Assembly: GCF_003347495.1 (NCBI RefSeq)
Contig: NZ_QCXY01000001.1
Coordinates: 744,001-808,000, forward strand
Source: Pleomorphovibrio marinus
Lineage (GTDB): Bacteria > Bacteroidota > Bacteroidia > Cytophagales > Cyclobacteriaceae
Direction: 5' to 3'
DNA: 64,000 bases
Position numbers and translations under genes: made by a program. Below the pieces are notes generated by a model. That model did not search any database and was not told the DNA's origin. It saw nothing but the letters and a program-made list of their open reading frames with translations. This document shows positions 26,852-37,046 of this stretch, piece by piece; the first letter of the stretch is position 1; the number at the start of each line of letters is the position of its first letter.

Positions 26852-29851
26852 TTAAAAGGTGATGGATAGTCCGCCGGTAAAAATCCTGGGCTGAGGATAA
26901 TTGGAATGGTCTGTACCATAGGCAATGCCGTCGCTAGACATGGCGTTTACCTCTGGGTCATAGCCAGAATACCGGGTAAATACAAAGGCATTTTGGATCG
27001 TGGTATAAATCCTCATATTGGACACCTTTAGCCTTTCCAAAAGGGAACTGGGCAGTGAATAACCGAAGGAGATGTTCCTAATCCTAAAAAAAGACCCGTC
27101 TTCCACCCATCTCGTAGAAACTGCGGCGTTGTCCAGGCTTCCTGGGGAAGGTCTGGGTACATCAGTAATGTCACCGGGCTGCCTCCATCTCCTAGTCCAG
27201 GCACTGTCTCCATTGCCACTGAGGTTAAATCCGGAAAAACGGTAAAATGCAGTATAGTTATAAAGGTCCACTCCTCCCACAAATTGACCCATGATGCTCA
27301 AATCAAAGTTTTTGTAAAAGAAGTTATTGGTAACACCCCCGTAAAAGTCAGGATTTGGGTCACCGATAATCCGCCTATCTTCTTGTCGGCTAGGTGGTCC
27401 CAGTGTCCCGTCATTCCTTTCGAAGTCGATCATGCCCGTTTCGGGGTTTACCCCGTGCATGGCCCATCCAAAAAAGGATCCGAGCGGAAGGCCTTCCCTT
27501 GCAATATTAAAGTTTCCTATTCCCCCCAATAAATCCCCCTCCGGCAAATTCACCACTGTGTTGCGGTTGAATGTCATGTTGAAGGAGGTGTTCCACACAA
27601 ACTCCCCAGTGAGGTTTCGGGTACTCACTTCAAATTCAAGACCCTTGTTCTGGATTTCCCCTAGATTCGTAAAGGTGTTTTGATAACCTGAAGTACGAGG
27701 TATTTGCACCTGAATTAAAAGGTCCCTGGTATTTTTCACATAGTAGTCTGCAAGTACCTGAACCCGACCATCAAAAAGCCCGAAGTCTACTCCTACATTA
27801 AACTGCTCGGTAGTTTCCCAGCCAAGCTCCCCACTGCCATACACATTTGGAAGAAATCCGGGTTGCTGGTTGTAAACCTGTCCCCCTGAATAGAGTATCT
27901 GATTCACATAGTTAGGGATTTCCTGATTGCCTGTTAATCCCCAACTTGTTCTCAATTTTAGGTCCTCGAAAAGCCCATTGTCTCTCAGGAAATTCTCCTC
28001 ACCCAACCGCCATGCAAAAGCAAAGGCAGGAAAATGTCCGTATTTATTCAGTGCTCCAAAGCGGGAGGAACCATCTATCCTGTAGTTGAGGGAGAAAAGG
28101 TACTTATCATCCAGGTTGTAGTTTACCCTCGAAAAGTAGGAAACGATACTCCATTCCTGAATACTGGCGTTTGCCCCACTTACTATTCCTCCTGCCCCTA
28201 TCACAGGTATCTCGTTAAACGGGAAGTTGGTTCTGCGCGCATCGGTAAAACCGAAGCGGGATTCTTGGAAGGAAATCCCCAGAATAGCATCTACGCTGTG
28301 CCGCTCACCAAAGCCCTGGTCATATCGAAGGTAGTTTTCGTTCAGCCAAAGTTGGTCCTTGGTGACCCGGCTGCCTCCTAGTCCTATCCCCTGGTTGAAC
28401 CTTACGCCAAAAGGGGGCAAAAAGAAGGTTTCCTCTATATTGTTTATATCCACACCAATGTTGGTTTTAAAGGAAAGCGCATCTGAAATTTGGTAAGAAG
28501 CACCCACATTGGTAAGGAGCCTTAGGTTTTCGGCATTGTTGGTGGGTAAGGTAAGCCATGCCACTGGGTTCTCCCTAGATGTCACTTGTGGGTCATACAC
28601 AAATTCTCCTGCCGCGTCCCTTACTGGAATCGTAGGCGGGGTCACCAGACCGTTTCGTATAGGCGCAGACCTGGAGTTTTCCTCTTGGATTCTACGGTTA
28701 AATGCCCTGGTGATGTTTACATTGGTATTAAACTGCAAGCGATCACTATGTTGATGGTCCAGGTTCAGTCGAAAACTTAACCTGTCAAAACCAGAATTAA
28801 GAATTGTGCCTTCCTGGTTATAATAGCCGAATGAGGTATAGTATTGAGTTTTCTCACTACCCCCAGAAGCCGAAATCTCGTAATTTTGTATGGCCGCTGT
28901 TCGAAACGTTTCCCGTTGCCAGTCCACGTCCACATTGGGATTCAGGATGTCCGGATGAGGGCTTCCACCTTGGGGCCTGTAGCTCCAAAGATCCTGAATA
29001 TAATCGATATATTCTGGGGCGTTCATAAAAGGCAGCCACCTTTCTTTTGGGACTTCAGAAACACCGGCATAGGCATTAATACTGATTTGACTTTCATTGG
29101 CCCTACCTCTCTTGGTGGTAACCATGACCACACCATTGGAGGCCCTTGCGCCATAGATAGCGGTGGCCGCAGCATCCTTTAAAACCTCTACAGAGGCGAT
29201 ATCATTGGGGTTAATGGAAGCTAATATGTTTATGCCCTGATCTGCACCCCCAAAGTTGAAGTCCTGTCCACCCCTAAAATTTGTGCTACTATTTACCGGT
29301 ACACCGTCTATTACATAGAGGGGCTCGGAACTGGCATTGATGGATGTGGTGCCCCTAATGCGCACACTGATTCCCCCACCAGGGGTTCCCGAATTTTGGG
29401 TTACCTGAACACCACCGGCCTTTCCTTGAATAGCTTGGGTGAGGGAGGGTAAAAGATCCCTTTCGATGTCGTCGCTGCTAATGGTGCTCACGGCGCTTGC
29501 CAGACGTTTTCTATCCATGGTGCCATACCCGATGACTACCACCTCATCCAGCCGCTGCTGGTCTTCTCCCAAGCTGATGTCAAAAGTCGTTTGATTACCA
29601 ATAGTAACCTCCTTTCTGGTCATGCCGATAAAGGAAAATACCAAGGTTCTGCCTTGTTCAGGGACATTGAGGACAAACCTTCCAGATTCGTCCGTGACCA
29701 CTCCGGAACCTGTTTCCTTTACCATGATGCTTACGCCAGGAATAGGCTCACCATCCGACTCAGAACGCACTGTTCCGGAAATTTCTTGTTGTGCTGCCAC
29801 ATTTCCCAGTAGCCCTGCACAAAACCAAAATAGGAATAAAATTCTTTTCAT
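26852..29851 (-). CDS. SusC/RagA family TonB-linked outer-membrane transporter
   Basis: 999 residues from the ATG at 29851, chosen because it begins the signal peptide MKRILFLFWFCAGLLG; a 32-codon upstream extension has none. After it come a carboxypeptidase-regulatory-like domain (about 22-95), the SusC signature EVVVIGYGTMDRK (about 104-116), the plug (about 110-235, with PLYVIDGVPVN and VEVLKDAAATAIYGARA), and a 22-strand barrel ending in an aromatic residue. It lacks an STN domain, so unlike the second SusC of the window it should not signal through an anti-sigma factor. It forms a transport pair with the following SusD. Confidence 0.94.
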   Translation of the reverse strand: MKRILFLFWFCAGLLGNVAAQQEISGTVRSESDGEPIPGVSIMVKETGSGVVTDESGRFVLNVPEQGRTLVFSFIGMTRKEVTIGNQTTFDISLGEDQQRLDEVVVIGYGTMDRKRLASAVSTISSDDIERDLLPSLTQAIQGKAGGVQVTQNSGTPGGGISVRIRGTTSINASSEPLYVIDGVPVNSSTNFRGGQDFNFGGADQGINILASINPNDIASVEVLKDAAATAIYGARASNGVVMVTTKRGRANESQISINAYAGVSEVPKERWLPFMNAPEYIDYIQDLWSYRPQGGSPHPDILNPNVDVDWQRETFRTAAIQNYEISASGGSEKTQYYTSFGYYNQEGTILNSGFDRLSFRLNLDHQHSDRLQFNTNVNITRAFNRRIQEENSRSAPIRNGLVTPPTIPVRDAAGEFVYDPQVTSRENPVAWLTLPTNNAENLRLLTNVGASYQISDALSFKTNIGVDINNIEETFFLPPFGVRFNQGIGLGGSRVTKDQLWLNENYLRYDQGFGERHSVDAILGISFQESRFGFTDARRTNFPFNEIPVIGAGGIVSGANASIQEWSIVSYFSRVNYNLDDKYLFSLNYRIDGSSRFGALNKYGHFPAFAFAWRLGEENFLRDNGLFEDLKLRTSWGLTGNQEIPNYVNQILYSGGQVYNQQPGFLPNVYGSGELGWETTEQFNVGVDFGLFDGRVQVLADYYVKNTRDLLIQVQIPRTSGYQNTFTNLGEIQNKGLEFEVSTRNLTGEFVWNTSFNMTFNRNTVVNLPEGDLLGGIGNFNIAREGLPLGSFFGWAMHGVNPETGMIDFERNDGTLGPPSRQEDRRIIGDPNPDFYGGVTNNFFYKNFDLSIMGQFVGGVDLYNYTAFYRFSGFNLSGNGDSAWTRRWRQPGDITDVPRPSPGSLDNAAVSTRWVEDGSFFRIRNISFGYSLPSSLLERLKVSNMRIYTTIQNAFVFTRYSGYDPEVNAMSSDGIAYGTDHSNYPQPRIFTGGLSITF

Positions 29852-29955
29852 ACATTTTACGATTAGTTGATATATTAATAATAGGTGTTGAAAAATAAAT
29901 AATTTATTTAAAATTGAGTAGTTAATCCAATTATATTTTGAAAACATGTTATTAA

Positions 29956-29987
29956 CAAAAATATCTCGGAAAGTATAAGAGATTAAA
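29956..29987 (-). promoter_or_regulatory. Candidate promoter for the minus-strand susC/susD pair
   Basis: Read on the minus strand: TTTA, a 20-base spacer, then TATTTTTG, an exact TAnnTTTG match. The predicted transcript would have a leader of about 100 bases before the susC start, a usual length for such loci. Confidence 0.42.
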
Positions 29988-30134
29988 GTTGGTAAATTAA
30001 TAGGTTTATTTAGAGTATGGAGTGCAAATTCTACATGTACAAGTCTGAGGTCAAAAAGATTTTATACCTAAAAAAAGATTGGTTATTTTTAAAGTTGAAA
30101 AGTATCTTATCCCCTAGTTTTGTTCCCCTAATAA

Positions 30135-31550
30135 ATGGCTGAGCAAAGAAAAGATTGCGGCACTCCCCCTCCATGGCTAGCGTTAATTCCCCTGGTCATA
30201 ACTGGGGCTTCACTCGGTTTCTCTGTTTTTGTTTTCGAGGTGGAGCCACACTTTTCATTGTTTCTTGGGGCTGTGGTTGCGGGATTTTGCGGCTATTGGT
30301 GGGGATATTCCTGGAAAGATATTGAGGAGGGTTTCACCTATCCTATCAGTAGAACTGTACCATCTGTGATAATCCTTTTGATAATAGGTATGCTCATGGC
30401 AGTTTGGATAGCCAGTGGTATAGTCCCTGCACTGATGTATTATGGGTTCAAGTTTTTTGTAGCTAAGTGGTTTTTACCACTTATTTTACTTTTTTGCTGC
30501 GTAATGGCCTTGGTTACTGGCAGTTCATGGTCAACCATAGGCACGCTAGGGGTTGCCGCCATAGGTGTAAGCGAGGGTTTAGGCGTTCCCACTGCTATCT
30601 CTGCTGGTGCAGTAGTATCTGGTTCATTTTTTGGGGACAAGCTTTCCCCCATGTCTGATTCTACTAACCTCACTCCTTCGGTATTAGGGGTAGGTCTTTA
30701 TCCACACATAAAGCACATGCTATATACTACCTTACCCTCCCTGGGGATTTGCCTTGCAGCATTCACCTTGGTTGGATTGTTTATACCGGGCAGTGATTCT
30801 TCAGCCGATACGGGCGAATATGCCGAACACATCCAGGAACATTTTGACCTTTCGATGGTAATGTTTTTGCCCCCTTTAATTGTTATTTTCCTGATTATAA
30901 AAAAGGTTCCTGCTATACCCAGCCTGAGTATAGGCGTGGTCTTGGGGAGTATTGGGTATTTGGTATTTCAAGGGGGCAATACAGCTACATTAGTTGAGAC
31001 CCTCCACTCAGGATTTGTGATGGAAACAGGAAAGGATGAAATGGATTCCCTGTTTTCAACCGGTGGGATGGAAAGCATGTATAATGTGATCAACTTGGCA
31101 CTGATATCATTGGCGTTTGGTGGAATTATGAATAAAACGGGAATGCTAAAAAGCGTATTACAAACGATGTCCCGGTTTGTCAGCAGCACGGGTAACCTTA
31201 CTGTCACTGTACTTGGCACTGCTGTGTTTGTGAATATTTTTGGTGCCAACCAATACCTGGCCGTTATCCTTCCAGGGCAGATGTTCGAAGAAACCTACCG
31301 GAGACGAAAATTGAAATTAAAAAACCTGAGCCGCACCCTTGAAGCTGGAGGTACTCTCACTGCGCCATTGATACCCTGGAACAGCAATGCAATTTTTGTT
31401 TATTCAACCCTTGGTGTTTCTGCGGCAAACTATTTTCCCTATGCTTTTTTATGTTGGTTTACGGCAATTTTGGTGGCGATTTATGGGTATGCGGGGATTA
31501 CTATGGAGGAGGATAAGGATGGATACCAGAAAACGGAAGATAAACCATAA
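30135..31550 (+). CDS. NhaC family Na+/H+ antiporter
   Basis: 471 residues with about eleven membrane segments. Conserved NhaC features are VTGSSWSTIGTLGVAAIG (about 128-145) and GDKLSPMSDSTNLTP (about 168-182), the second carrying the polar residues thought to bind the ion, and the late GTLTAPLIPWNSNA block (about 398-411). The family exchanges sodium, and in some members malate or lactate, for protons across the inner membrane. The gene stands alone between two SusCD loci. A TAGTTTTG element at 30115-30122, with TTG 17 bases before it, could be its promoter but would leave almost no leader. Confidence 0.9.
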   Translation: MAEQRKDCGTPPPWLALIPLVITGASLGFSVFVFEVEPHFSLFLGAVVAGFCGYWWGYSWKDIEEGFTYPISRTVPSVIILLIIGMLMAVWIASGIVPALMYYGFKFFVAKWFLPLILLFCCVMALVTGSSWSTIGTLGVAAIGVSEGLGVPTAISAGAVVSGSFFGDKLSPMSDSTNLTPSVLGVGLYPHIKHMLYTTLPSLGICLAAFTLVGLFIPGSDSSADTGEYAEHIQEHFDLSMVMFLPPLIVIFLIIKKVPAIPSLSIGVVLGSIGYLVFQGGNTATLVETLHSGFVMETGKDEMDSLFSTGGMESMYNVINLALISLAFGGIMNKTGMLKSVLQTMSRFVSSTGNLTVTVLGTAVFVNIFGANQYLAVILPGQMFEETYRRRKLKLKNLSRTLEAGGTLTAPLIPWNSNAIFVYSTLGVSAANYFPYAFLCWFTAILVAIYGYAGITMEEDKDGYQKTEDKP

Positions 31551-31732
31551 ACCTTATCCAAGTTTGCCTGCTCAAGTCTTCATGGTTAGAAATGCTTTTT
31601 GTCCTTGGTTAACGGCTTATGACGCTTCGTTTCCTATTTTTGCATTTCATAAACTATTCACGGGTAAAAGTTGGATTGAACCATTGAATGCACTACATTC
31701 AAGGGTAAATTCAAAATAACAATTAACCCAAA

Positions 31733-32332
31733 ATGTCTGCCTTGAATGTAGAAGGTGAAAATTTACCCCCTGACTCCTTGCTTCAGGATTGGGAATCATT
31801 GAGATCTGGTGATATCAATGGGCTTGATGGTATTTACAAGCGGTTTTCAGATGAACTTTTTCAATATGGGTTAGGGATTGTACAGCATCCGGATTTTATT
31901 CAGGATTGTATTCAAGATGTTTTTATTGACCTATGGAAGTACCATAAAAACCTTCAAAAGGTAGAACAGGTTAAATTCTATTTACTAAGATCTCTTAACC
32001 ATAAAATTTTTAGGGAGATAAAAAAAAGAAAAAAGCACAAATGTGAGGGGGAATACTGGGAGGTGGAGTCCTCCAGACTTTTAGCCGAGGAACAAAAGAA
32101 CGCAAGCTACCACCGAGAAGAAAAACTTCAAAGGGCACTGGCCAAAGCGATAAATGATCTTCCCCTGCGACAAAAAGAAGTAATCCATTACTTGTTTTTC
32201 GAAAGCATTTCCTACGAAGAGGCCTCCAAGCTAATGGGGATTAACCTTAGGTCTGTTTATACCCTTGCATGGAAGGCCATATCAACCCTTAAACGAAGCT
32301 TATTTTTTCTTCCCTTTTACCTCTTTCTTTAG
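31733..32332 (+). CDS. ECF RNA polymerase sigma factor (Bacteroidota FecI-like)
   Basis: 199 residues. Region 2 is around 24-95 (LFQYGLGIVQHPDFIQDCIQ, DVFIDLWKY), region 4 around 140-190, with the helix-turn-helix SYEEASKLMGINLRSVYTL preceded by LPLRQKEVIHYLF. Sigma factors of this group are paired with FecR-type anti-sigma factors and switch on the adjacent susC. The genes fecR, STN-type susC and susD follow in the same direction, exactly the expected set. A TATTTTTG at 31635-31642 may be its -7 element, though its -33 is unclear. Confidence 0.93.
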   Translation: MSALNVEGENLPPDSLLQDWESLRSGDINGLDGIYKRFSDELFQYGLGIVQHPDFIQDCIQDVFIDLWKYHKNLQKVEQVKFYLLRSLNHKIFREIKKRKKHKCEGEYWEVESSRLLAEEQKNASYHREEKLQRALAKAINDLPLRQKEVIHYLFFESISYEEASKLMGINLRSVYTLAWKAISTLKRSLFFLPFYLFL

Positions 32333-32439
32333 CAAGGATCCCATACAGGTGACAGGATTAAAAGTTTTTTAAAAAAAACTTCAACACCAAGGATAACTTT
32401 TGCACCTATCTGTCTCTATGCTCTTAACCATTCGAATTT

Positions 32440-33534
32440 ATGTGTAAGGCTGATTATACCATAGAGGATTTTGTACTGGACCTAGAGTTCCGGAATTGGG
32501 TGTTGCATACAGACAAGACTTCCAATATTTTTTGGGAGGATTACTTGGAAAAATATCCTCAAAAACGGGAAGACATTCTCTTGGCCAGGAAGATAGTCAT
32601 CAATATGTCCAGGTTTACCTTTAAGGTGGATTCGGAAAGAAAAGAAGCAGCTAGACAAAATATCCTTAAGGCGATCCAGCAATTTAGCGAGAACCCGGAG
32701 GAAAAGAAAGTGGTTCCCATCCATTCCCTGAGTTCCCTGCTCAAGCCTAGGGATAAGAGAAAAAAGGTATTTGAATTGGAACAAATACACAGGATAGCCG
32801 GAATTCTTCTACTTGCTTTCTTTGCCTCTTTTTTGATCAACGCACCATATTATTCCTTTGAGGAATCCCCTATCGAAGTAGCAGCTCCAGAGTACGAGGA
32901 GCATTTTGCTCCTCCGGGGATAAAGTCCAACCTTACCCTACAGGATGGTTCCAAAGTAATTCTAAACTCGGGCAGCCGCCTCAAATACCTCAAAAATTTT
33001 GAGCCCGACAGAAGGGAAATAGAGCTCTATGGAGAAGCCTATTTTGAGGTTTCCAACCAGCCAAAACGTCCCTTTAAAGTAAAAACGGGGCAGGTAACCA
33101 CCATTGCTTTGGGCACCTCCTTTAACATTAAAGCCTTCGAAAGAGAAGATTTGGACATTTCACTGGTTAGTGGTTCTGTAAAGGTAAATATAGACACTGG
33201 CCAACTTGAACAGGTTTATCTGTCACCTGGGGAAATGGTAAACATTGGCTATCAAGATCAGCAAGTCTCCAAAAGACCTTTTGCCATAGAAAGCACCATT
33301 GCCTGGACCAAGAAAACCATAGTTTTTGACCATACATCTATACCAACTATCGTAAGGACCTTGGAAAACTGGTATGGTGTACACATCCATCTCCGTAATA
33401 AACCTTCCCGAGATATGGCGTTTTCAGGGCGCTTTCACGACCAAACCCTAAAAAACGTCTTGATTGGATTGAGTCATTCAGCGGGATTTGAATTCAAAAT
33501 CAATAAGGATCATATATATATCACCTTCAAATAA
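32440..33534 (+). CDS. FecR family anti-sigma factor / transmembrane regulator
   Basis: 364 residues: a cytoplasmic N-terminal part (1-115) for sigma binding, one membrane segment (about 117-135, IAGILLLAFFASFLINA), a periplasmic FecR domain (about 155-260; LTLQDGSKVILNSGSRLKY, EVSNQPKRPFKVKTG, TIALGTSFNIKAF) and a C-terminal DUF4974 domain (about 295-363) resembling an STN fold. It holds the sigma factor inactive until the STN domain of the loaded SusC contacts it. There are 107 bases between the sigma stop and this start, and 156 bases to susC. Confidence 0.93.
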   Translation: MCKADYTIEDFVLDLEFRNWVLHTDKTSNIFWEDYLEKYPQKREDILLARKIVINMSRFTFKVDSERKEAARQNILKAIQQFSENPEEKKVVPIHSLSSLLKPRDKRKKVFELEQIHRIAGILLLAFFASFLINAPYYSFEESPIEVAAPEYEEHFAPPGIKSNLTLQDGSKVILNSGSRLKYLKNFEPDRREIELYGEAYFEVSNQPKRPFKVKTGQVTTIALGTSFNIKAFEREDLDISLVSGSVKVNIDTGQLEQVYLSPGEMVNIGYQDQQVSKRPFAIESTIAWTKKTIVFDHTSIPTIVRTLENWYGVHIHLRNKPSRDMAFSGRFHDQTLKNVLIGLSHSAGFEFKINKDHIYITFK

Positions 33535-33574
33535 AAACCCATTTGCCTATGTAAATATGTGAAAAAACAAAAAA

Positions 33575-33641
33575 GCCGCAGGTGTTCCCGCACCCACGGC
33601 CATGTACTAAATCGGGAAGGAAAGATTCCGGCTTTCTCCCG
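33575..33641 (+). ncRNA. Structured leader between fecR and susC (two stem-loops)
   Basis: Two successive hairpins. The first, 33575-33600, pairs GCCG with CGGC and GGTG with CACC around TTCCCG. The second, 33613-33641, pairs CGGGA with TCCCG and GAAAG with CTTTC. Neither has a T-run on the plus strand, so read-through is expected; on the minus strand the first would be a good terminator. It may set the ratio of susC to fecR or be a processing or regulatory site. No known family was recognised. Confidence 0.5.
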
Positions 33642-33690
33642 AGCGTCTATTTAAACAATTGGTATTCGCCTAAATAAACTATGTAAAAGT

Positions 33691-36600
33691 ATGAAAAATA
33701 GCCTACTAAATCATGTACTCCACATGACTAAATTATTTACTATATCTTTCTTCTTCCAATGTATGACCATGAGTCTATTGGTAGCAAGCAATGGAAATGC
33801 ACAAGTCAAGGATATCGAAGAGGTAAAGGTTTTTCTAAACCTGCCAGAAATGAGAGTGGACAGGGCCTTCAAGGAACTGGAAAAGCAAACTGACTTCAAT
33901 TTTGTTTTTGAAAACAGGGAAATCAGGGAATTGCCACCCATTGCAATCCACAGTAATGGGGACAGCCTTTATGAGGTGTTGTCCTTTATTTCTACACAGT
34001 CTAGTCTCAAGTTTAAACAAGTGGATAACAATATCCATGTGAATAGGGTAAAAGAAAACCCCACTCCCCCGCTCACCCAACAAACCACACAGATGATTAC
34101 CGGGACTGTTACCGACCAGAACGGCATGCCCCTTCCTGGTGCCACTATTTCGGTCCAGGGAGCTTCACTAGGCACCGTCACGGATATTGATGGCAACTTT
34201 TCTATTGATGTCCCAGAGGGATCCGTTCTCGTTTTTTCCTACATAGGCTATGAAACCCAAACGGTGAAGCTGGGTACCCAATCGGTAATGAATATTCAGC
34301 TTTCTGAAGATGCCTCCTCCTTGGAGGAGGTCTTGGTGGTCGGTTACGGAACTCAGGCAAAAAGCAAACTAACGGGTTCTATATCTTCCATAGATAATCG
34401 GGAATTTGAAAACCAGCCCGTCACTCGCTTGGATCAGGTATTGCAGGGAAGAGCCGCCGGAGTCCAAGTTACCAATAGCGGAGGAGCACCAGGCGGAGAA
34501 GTCAGAATCAGGATTAGGGGAGCCAATTCCATTACGGGAAGTAATGATCCACTCTATGTCATAGATGGCTATGTGGGTGCAGATTTTTCTACCGTAAACC
34601 CCAACGATATAGAAAGCCTACAGGTGCTAAAAGATGCTGCCTCTACAGCCATTTATGGTAGCAGGGGTGCAAACGGGGTAATCATTATTACCACCAAAAG
34701 AGGACAGAAAGGCGACATTAAGGTTAATTACAACAACCAATTTTCCTTTTCGGAAGTCCTAAGAAGGTATGACACCATGGGAGCTGCCGAATTTGCGGAG
34801 GTGGCCAATGAACGCAGTGAAGCCACAGGGCTTATGCCCTTATTCTCCCAGGATCAACTGGAGAGATTTAGGAGAGAAGGAGGCACAGACTGGCAGGACG
34901 AAATTTTCAGAACTGCCACTGGACAAGAACATCAAATCAGTGTTTCGGGGGGAAGTGAAAAAACCACTTTCATGGTCTCTGCAAACATACTGGACCAGGA
35001 TGGAATTATAGAAAACTCAGGTTTCAAAAGACAAATACTCCGTGCCAATCTTTCCACCGAGGTAAACGAGAGGCTGTCTTTCAGGGTAAACATGTTTGGC
35101 TCTAGGGGGACCAACCAAAACACTTCTACCATCGGTTTTGGCACTGCCAGTCCTTTGGTCCAGGCCTTAGCCTGGGCACCTACCACACCCATTTTTAACA
35201 GTCTTGGAGAATACACCATGAACGACCCCGTAGGATCGGTAAAGGAAAACCCAGTAGCACTACTTTACGATAGGATGTTGATAGAAGAGAGGACTACTGG
35301 TAATGTATTAGGTGGTCTTAATTATAAGTTGGCCGATGGCCTATCACTGGATGTGCAATATGCGGTAAACTATTTCAACCAACAAAACAAATTTTTATAC
35401 GGTACTTATGTTACCAACAGGAACCCACGTGCCACAAGGAGTTCCAGTGAACAGATAACCCTACAAAGCACCAGTGCATTAACCTACAAGAAGGAACTTG
35501 GGGAAGGACACTTGTTGGACGTGGTAGGAGTTTTTGAAACCCAGGAATTTACAAATAATTCCTTTTCCACCACTGCTAACCAACTCAAAGACCCCTCGCT
35601 CGGATTTGAAAATATCGGGTTAGCCGGATCCTTCAATGTGTCTTCCGCTTACCAAAAATGGACGCTTATGTCCTTTCTTGGTAGGGTGAATTATTCCTTC
35701 CAAGACAAGTATTTACTCACCATGGCCATTAGAAGGGATGGTTCTTCCAAATTCCGTGAAGACAACCGATGGAGCGTGTTTCCCTCCATTGCTGGTGGGT
35801 GGAATATCTCAGAGGAATCATTTATGCAGGGACAAAGTACCCTCAGCCTGTTTAAGATCAGGGGTAGCTGGGGAATAACCGGCAGCCAAGCCATCAATCC
35901 TTATGCTACCCAATCCACCTACCGGACAGATCCCCTTGTATCCTTTAACGGAAGTGGAGTGGTGAGTGGAATTATGCTTGGCAACCCTGGGAACCCTAAC
36001 CTTATGTGGGAAACCACCGAGCAGAGCAACATAGGCGTGGAAATGGAGTTTTTGGATGGGGCCTTATACGTGGAAGGTGATGTGTTTGTAAAAAATACCA
36101 GAGACCTACTGATCAATCAACAGCTTCCGGGTTATGTTGGTGCCGGCTTCATCACCAGAAATTTGGGTAAAGTACAGAATAAAGGATGGGAAGTAACCGT
36201 GTCTGCAAATATTTTCAAAAACCGAATGGCAAGCTGGACCAGTTCCTTTAATATTTCCGATGTCCGGAATGAGGTGGTTAGCTTGGGAGGAATAGCGGAT
36301 AGAATTTTCACCAATACCAATGTAGGTGCCGGAATGTCTACGCAATCCGAATACGTAGTGACTCCGGGAAGCCCATTGGGCTCCTATTGGGGCTTAAACT
36401 ATTTGGGTACCTGGAAACCTGGGGAGGAGAGCCAAGCTCAGGTTTTTGGGGCGGTGCCTGGGGATTCAAGGTATGAGGATCTCAATAATGATGGAGCCAT
36501 TACATCCTCTGATTTTCAGGTCATAGGCACAGGTATTCCCACCACCTCCTTGGGGTGGAATAATACTGTAAATTATAAATCATTTACTCTTAACGTATTT

Positions 36601-37035
36601 TTTCAAGGGGTTTTCGGCTTTGACAAGCTCCACTATACCCGGGCTGCGGCCATTTCTGGCAGTGCAGATGCCAGACAGCCTGTATTGTCTGAAATCAGGG
36701 ATCGGTATATTCCAGGGGTTAATGAAACCTCGGATATTCCTGCATTTAGCCTAACCAATCTTAATTTTACCCAATCCACTAGGTTCTTGGAAAGTGGTGA
36801 TTTCCTAAGGTTAAAAAATGTCAGTTTAAGTTATGATTTCCCAACTCAATGGATAAAGAATGTGGCTAACCTCAGGGTTTTTGTCAGTGGTATCAACCTT
36901 TGGACCATTACCAATTACTCAGGAATAGATCCGGAATCCAGTTCCGTACATGGAGCAGACACCGCACTGGGAATTGACTATGGGGCCTACCCCAATGCCA
37001 GGATCATCACAACGGGTATCAATTTATCTTTCTAA
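33691..37035 (+). CDS. SusC/RagA family TonB-linked outer-membrane transporter with STN signalling domain
   Basis: 1114 residues. After a long signal peptide (cleavage near NGNAQ, residue 38) comes a secretin/TonB short N-terminal domain (about 46-112; VFLNLPEMRVDRAFKELEKQ), then a carboxypeptidase-regulatory-like domain (about 135-205), the signature EEVLVVGYGTQAKSK, the plug (about 212-325; LYVIDGYVGADF, LQVLKDAASTAIYGSRGANG) and the barrel ending in INLSF. The extra STN domain, together with upstream sigma and fecR, means that transport status is reported to the anti-sigma factor. The SusD gene follows after 11 bases. The substrate is not evident, as no glycoside hydrolase or peptidase is in the locus. 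Confidence 0.95.
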   Translation: MKNSLLNHVLHMTKLFTISFFFQCMTMSLLVASNGNAQVKDIEEVKVFLNLPEMRVDRAFKELEKQTDFNFVFENREIRELPPIAIHSNGDSLYEVLSFISTQSSLKFKQVDNNIHVNRVKENPTPPLTQQTTQMITGTVTDQNGMPLPGATISVQGASLGTVTDIDGNFSIDVPEGSVLVFSYIGYETQTVKLGTQSVMNIQLSEDASSLEEVLVVGYGTQAKSKLTGSISSIDNREFENQPVTRLDQVLQGRAAGVQVTNSGGAPGGEVRIRIRGANSITGSNDPLYVIDGYVGADFSTVNPNDIESLQVLKDAASTAIYGSRGANGVIIITTKRGQKGDIKVNYNNQFSFSEVLRRYDTMGAAEFAEVANERSEATGLMPLFSQDQLERFRREGGTDWQDEIFRTATGQEHQISVSGGSEKTTFMVSANILDQDGIIENSGFKRQILRANLSTEVNERLSFRVNMFGSRGTNQNTSTIGFGTASPLVQALAWAPTTPIFNSLGEYTMNDPVGSVKENPVALLYDRMLIEERTTGNVLGGLNYKLADGLSLDVQYAVNYFNQQNKFLYGTYVTNRNPRATRSSSEQITLQSTSALTYKKELGEGHLLDVVGVFETQEFTNNSFSTTANQLKDPSLGFENIGLAGSFNVSSAYQKWTLMSFLGRVNYSFQDKYLLTMAIRRDGSSKFREDNRWSVFPSIAGGWNISEESFMQGQSTLSLFKIRGSWGITGSQAINPYATQSTYRTDPLVSFNGSGVVSGIMLGNPGNPNLMWETTEQSNIGVEMEFLDGALYVEGDVFVKNTRDLLINQQLPGYVGAGFITRNLGKVQNKGWEVTVSANIFKNRMASWTSSFNISDVRNEVVSLGGIADRIFTNTNVGAGMSTQSEYVVTPGSPLGSYWGLNYLGTWKPGEESQAQVFGAVPGDSRYEDLNNDGAITSSDFQVIGTGIPTTSLGWNNTVNYKSFTLNVFFQGVFGFDKLHYTRAAAISGSADARQPVLSEIRDRYIPGVNETSDIPAFSLTNLNFTQSTRFLESGDFLRLKNVSLSYDFPTQWIKNVANLRVFVSGINLWTITNYSGIDPESSSVHGADTALGIDYGAYPNARIITTGINLSF

Positions 37036-37046
37036 CGCAAACAATC

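Noticed and set aside
33571-33600. Reading the first fecR-susC hairpin as a minus-strand gene terminator.
   Set aside because: No minus-strand gene ends near it; the surrounding genes are all on the plus strand.
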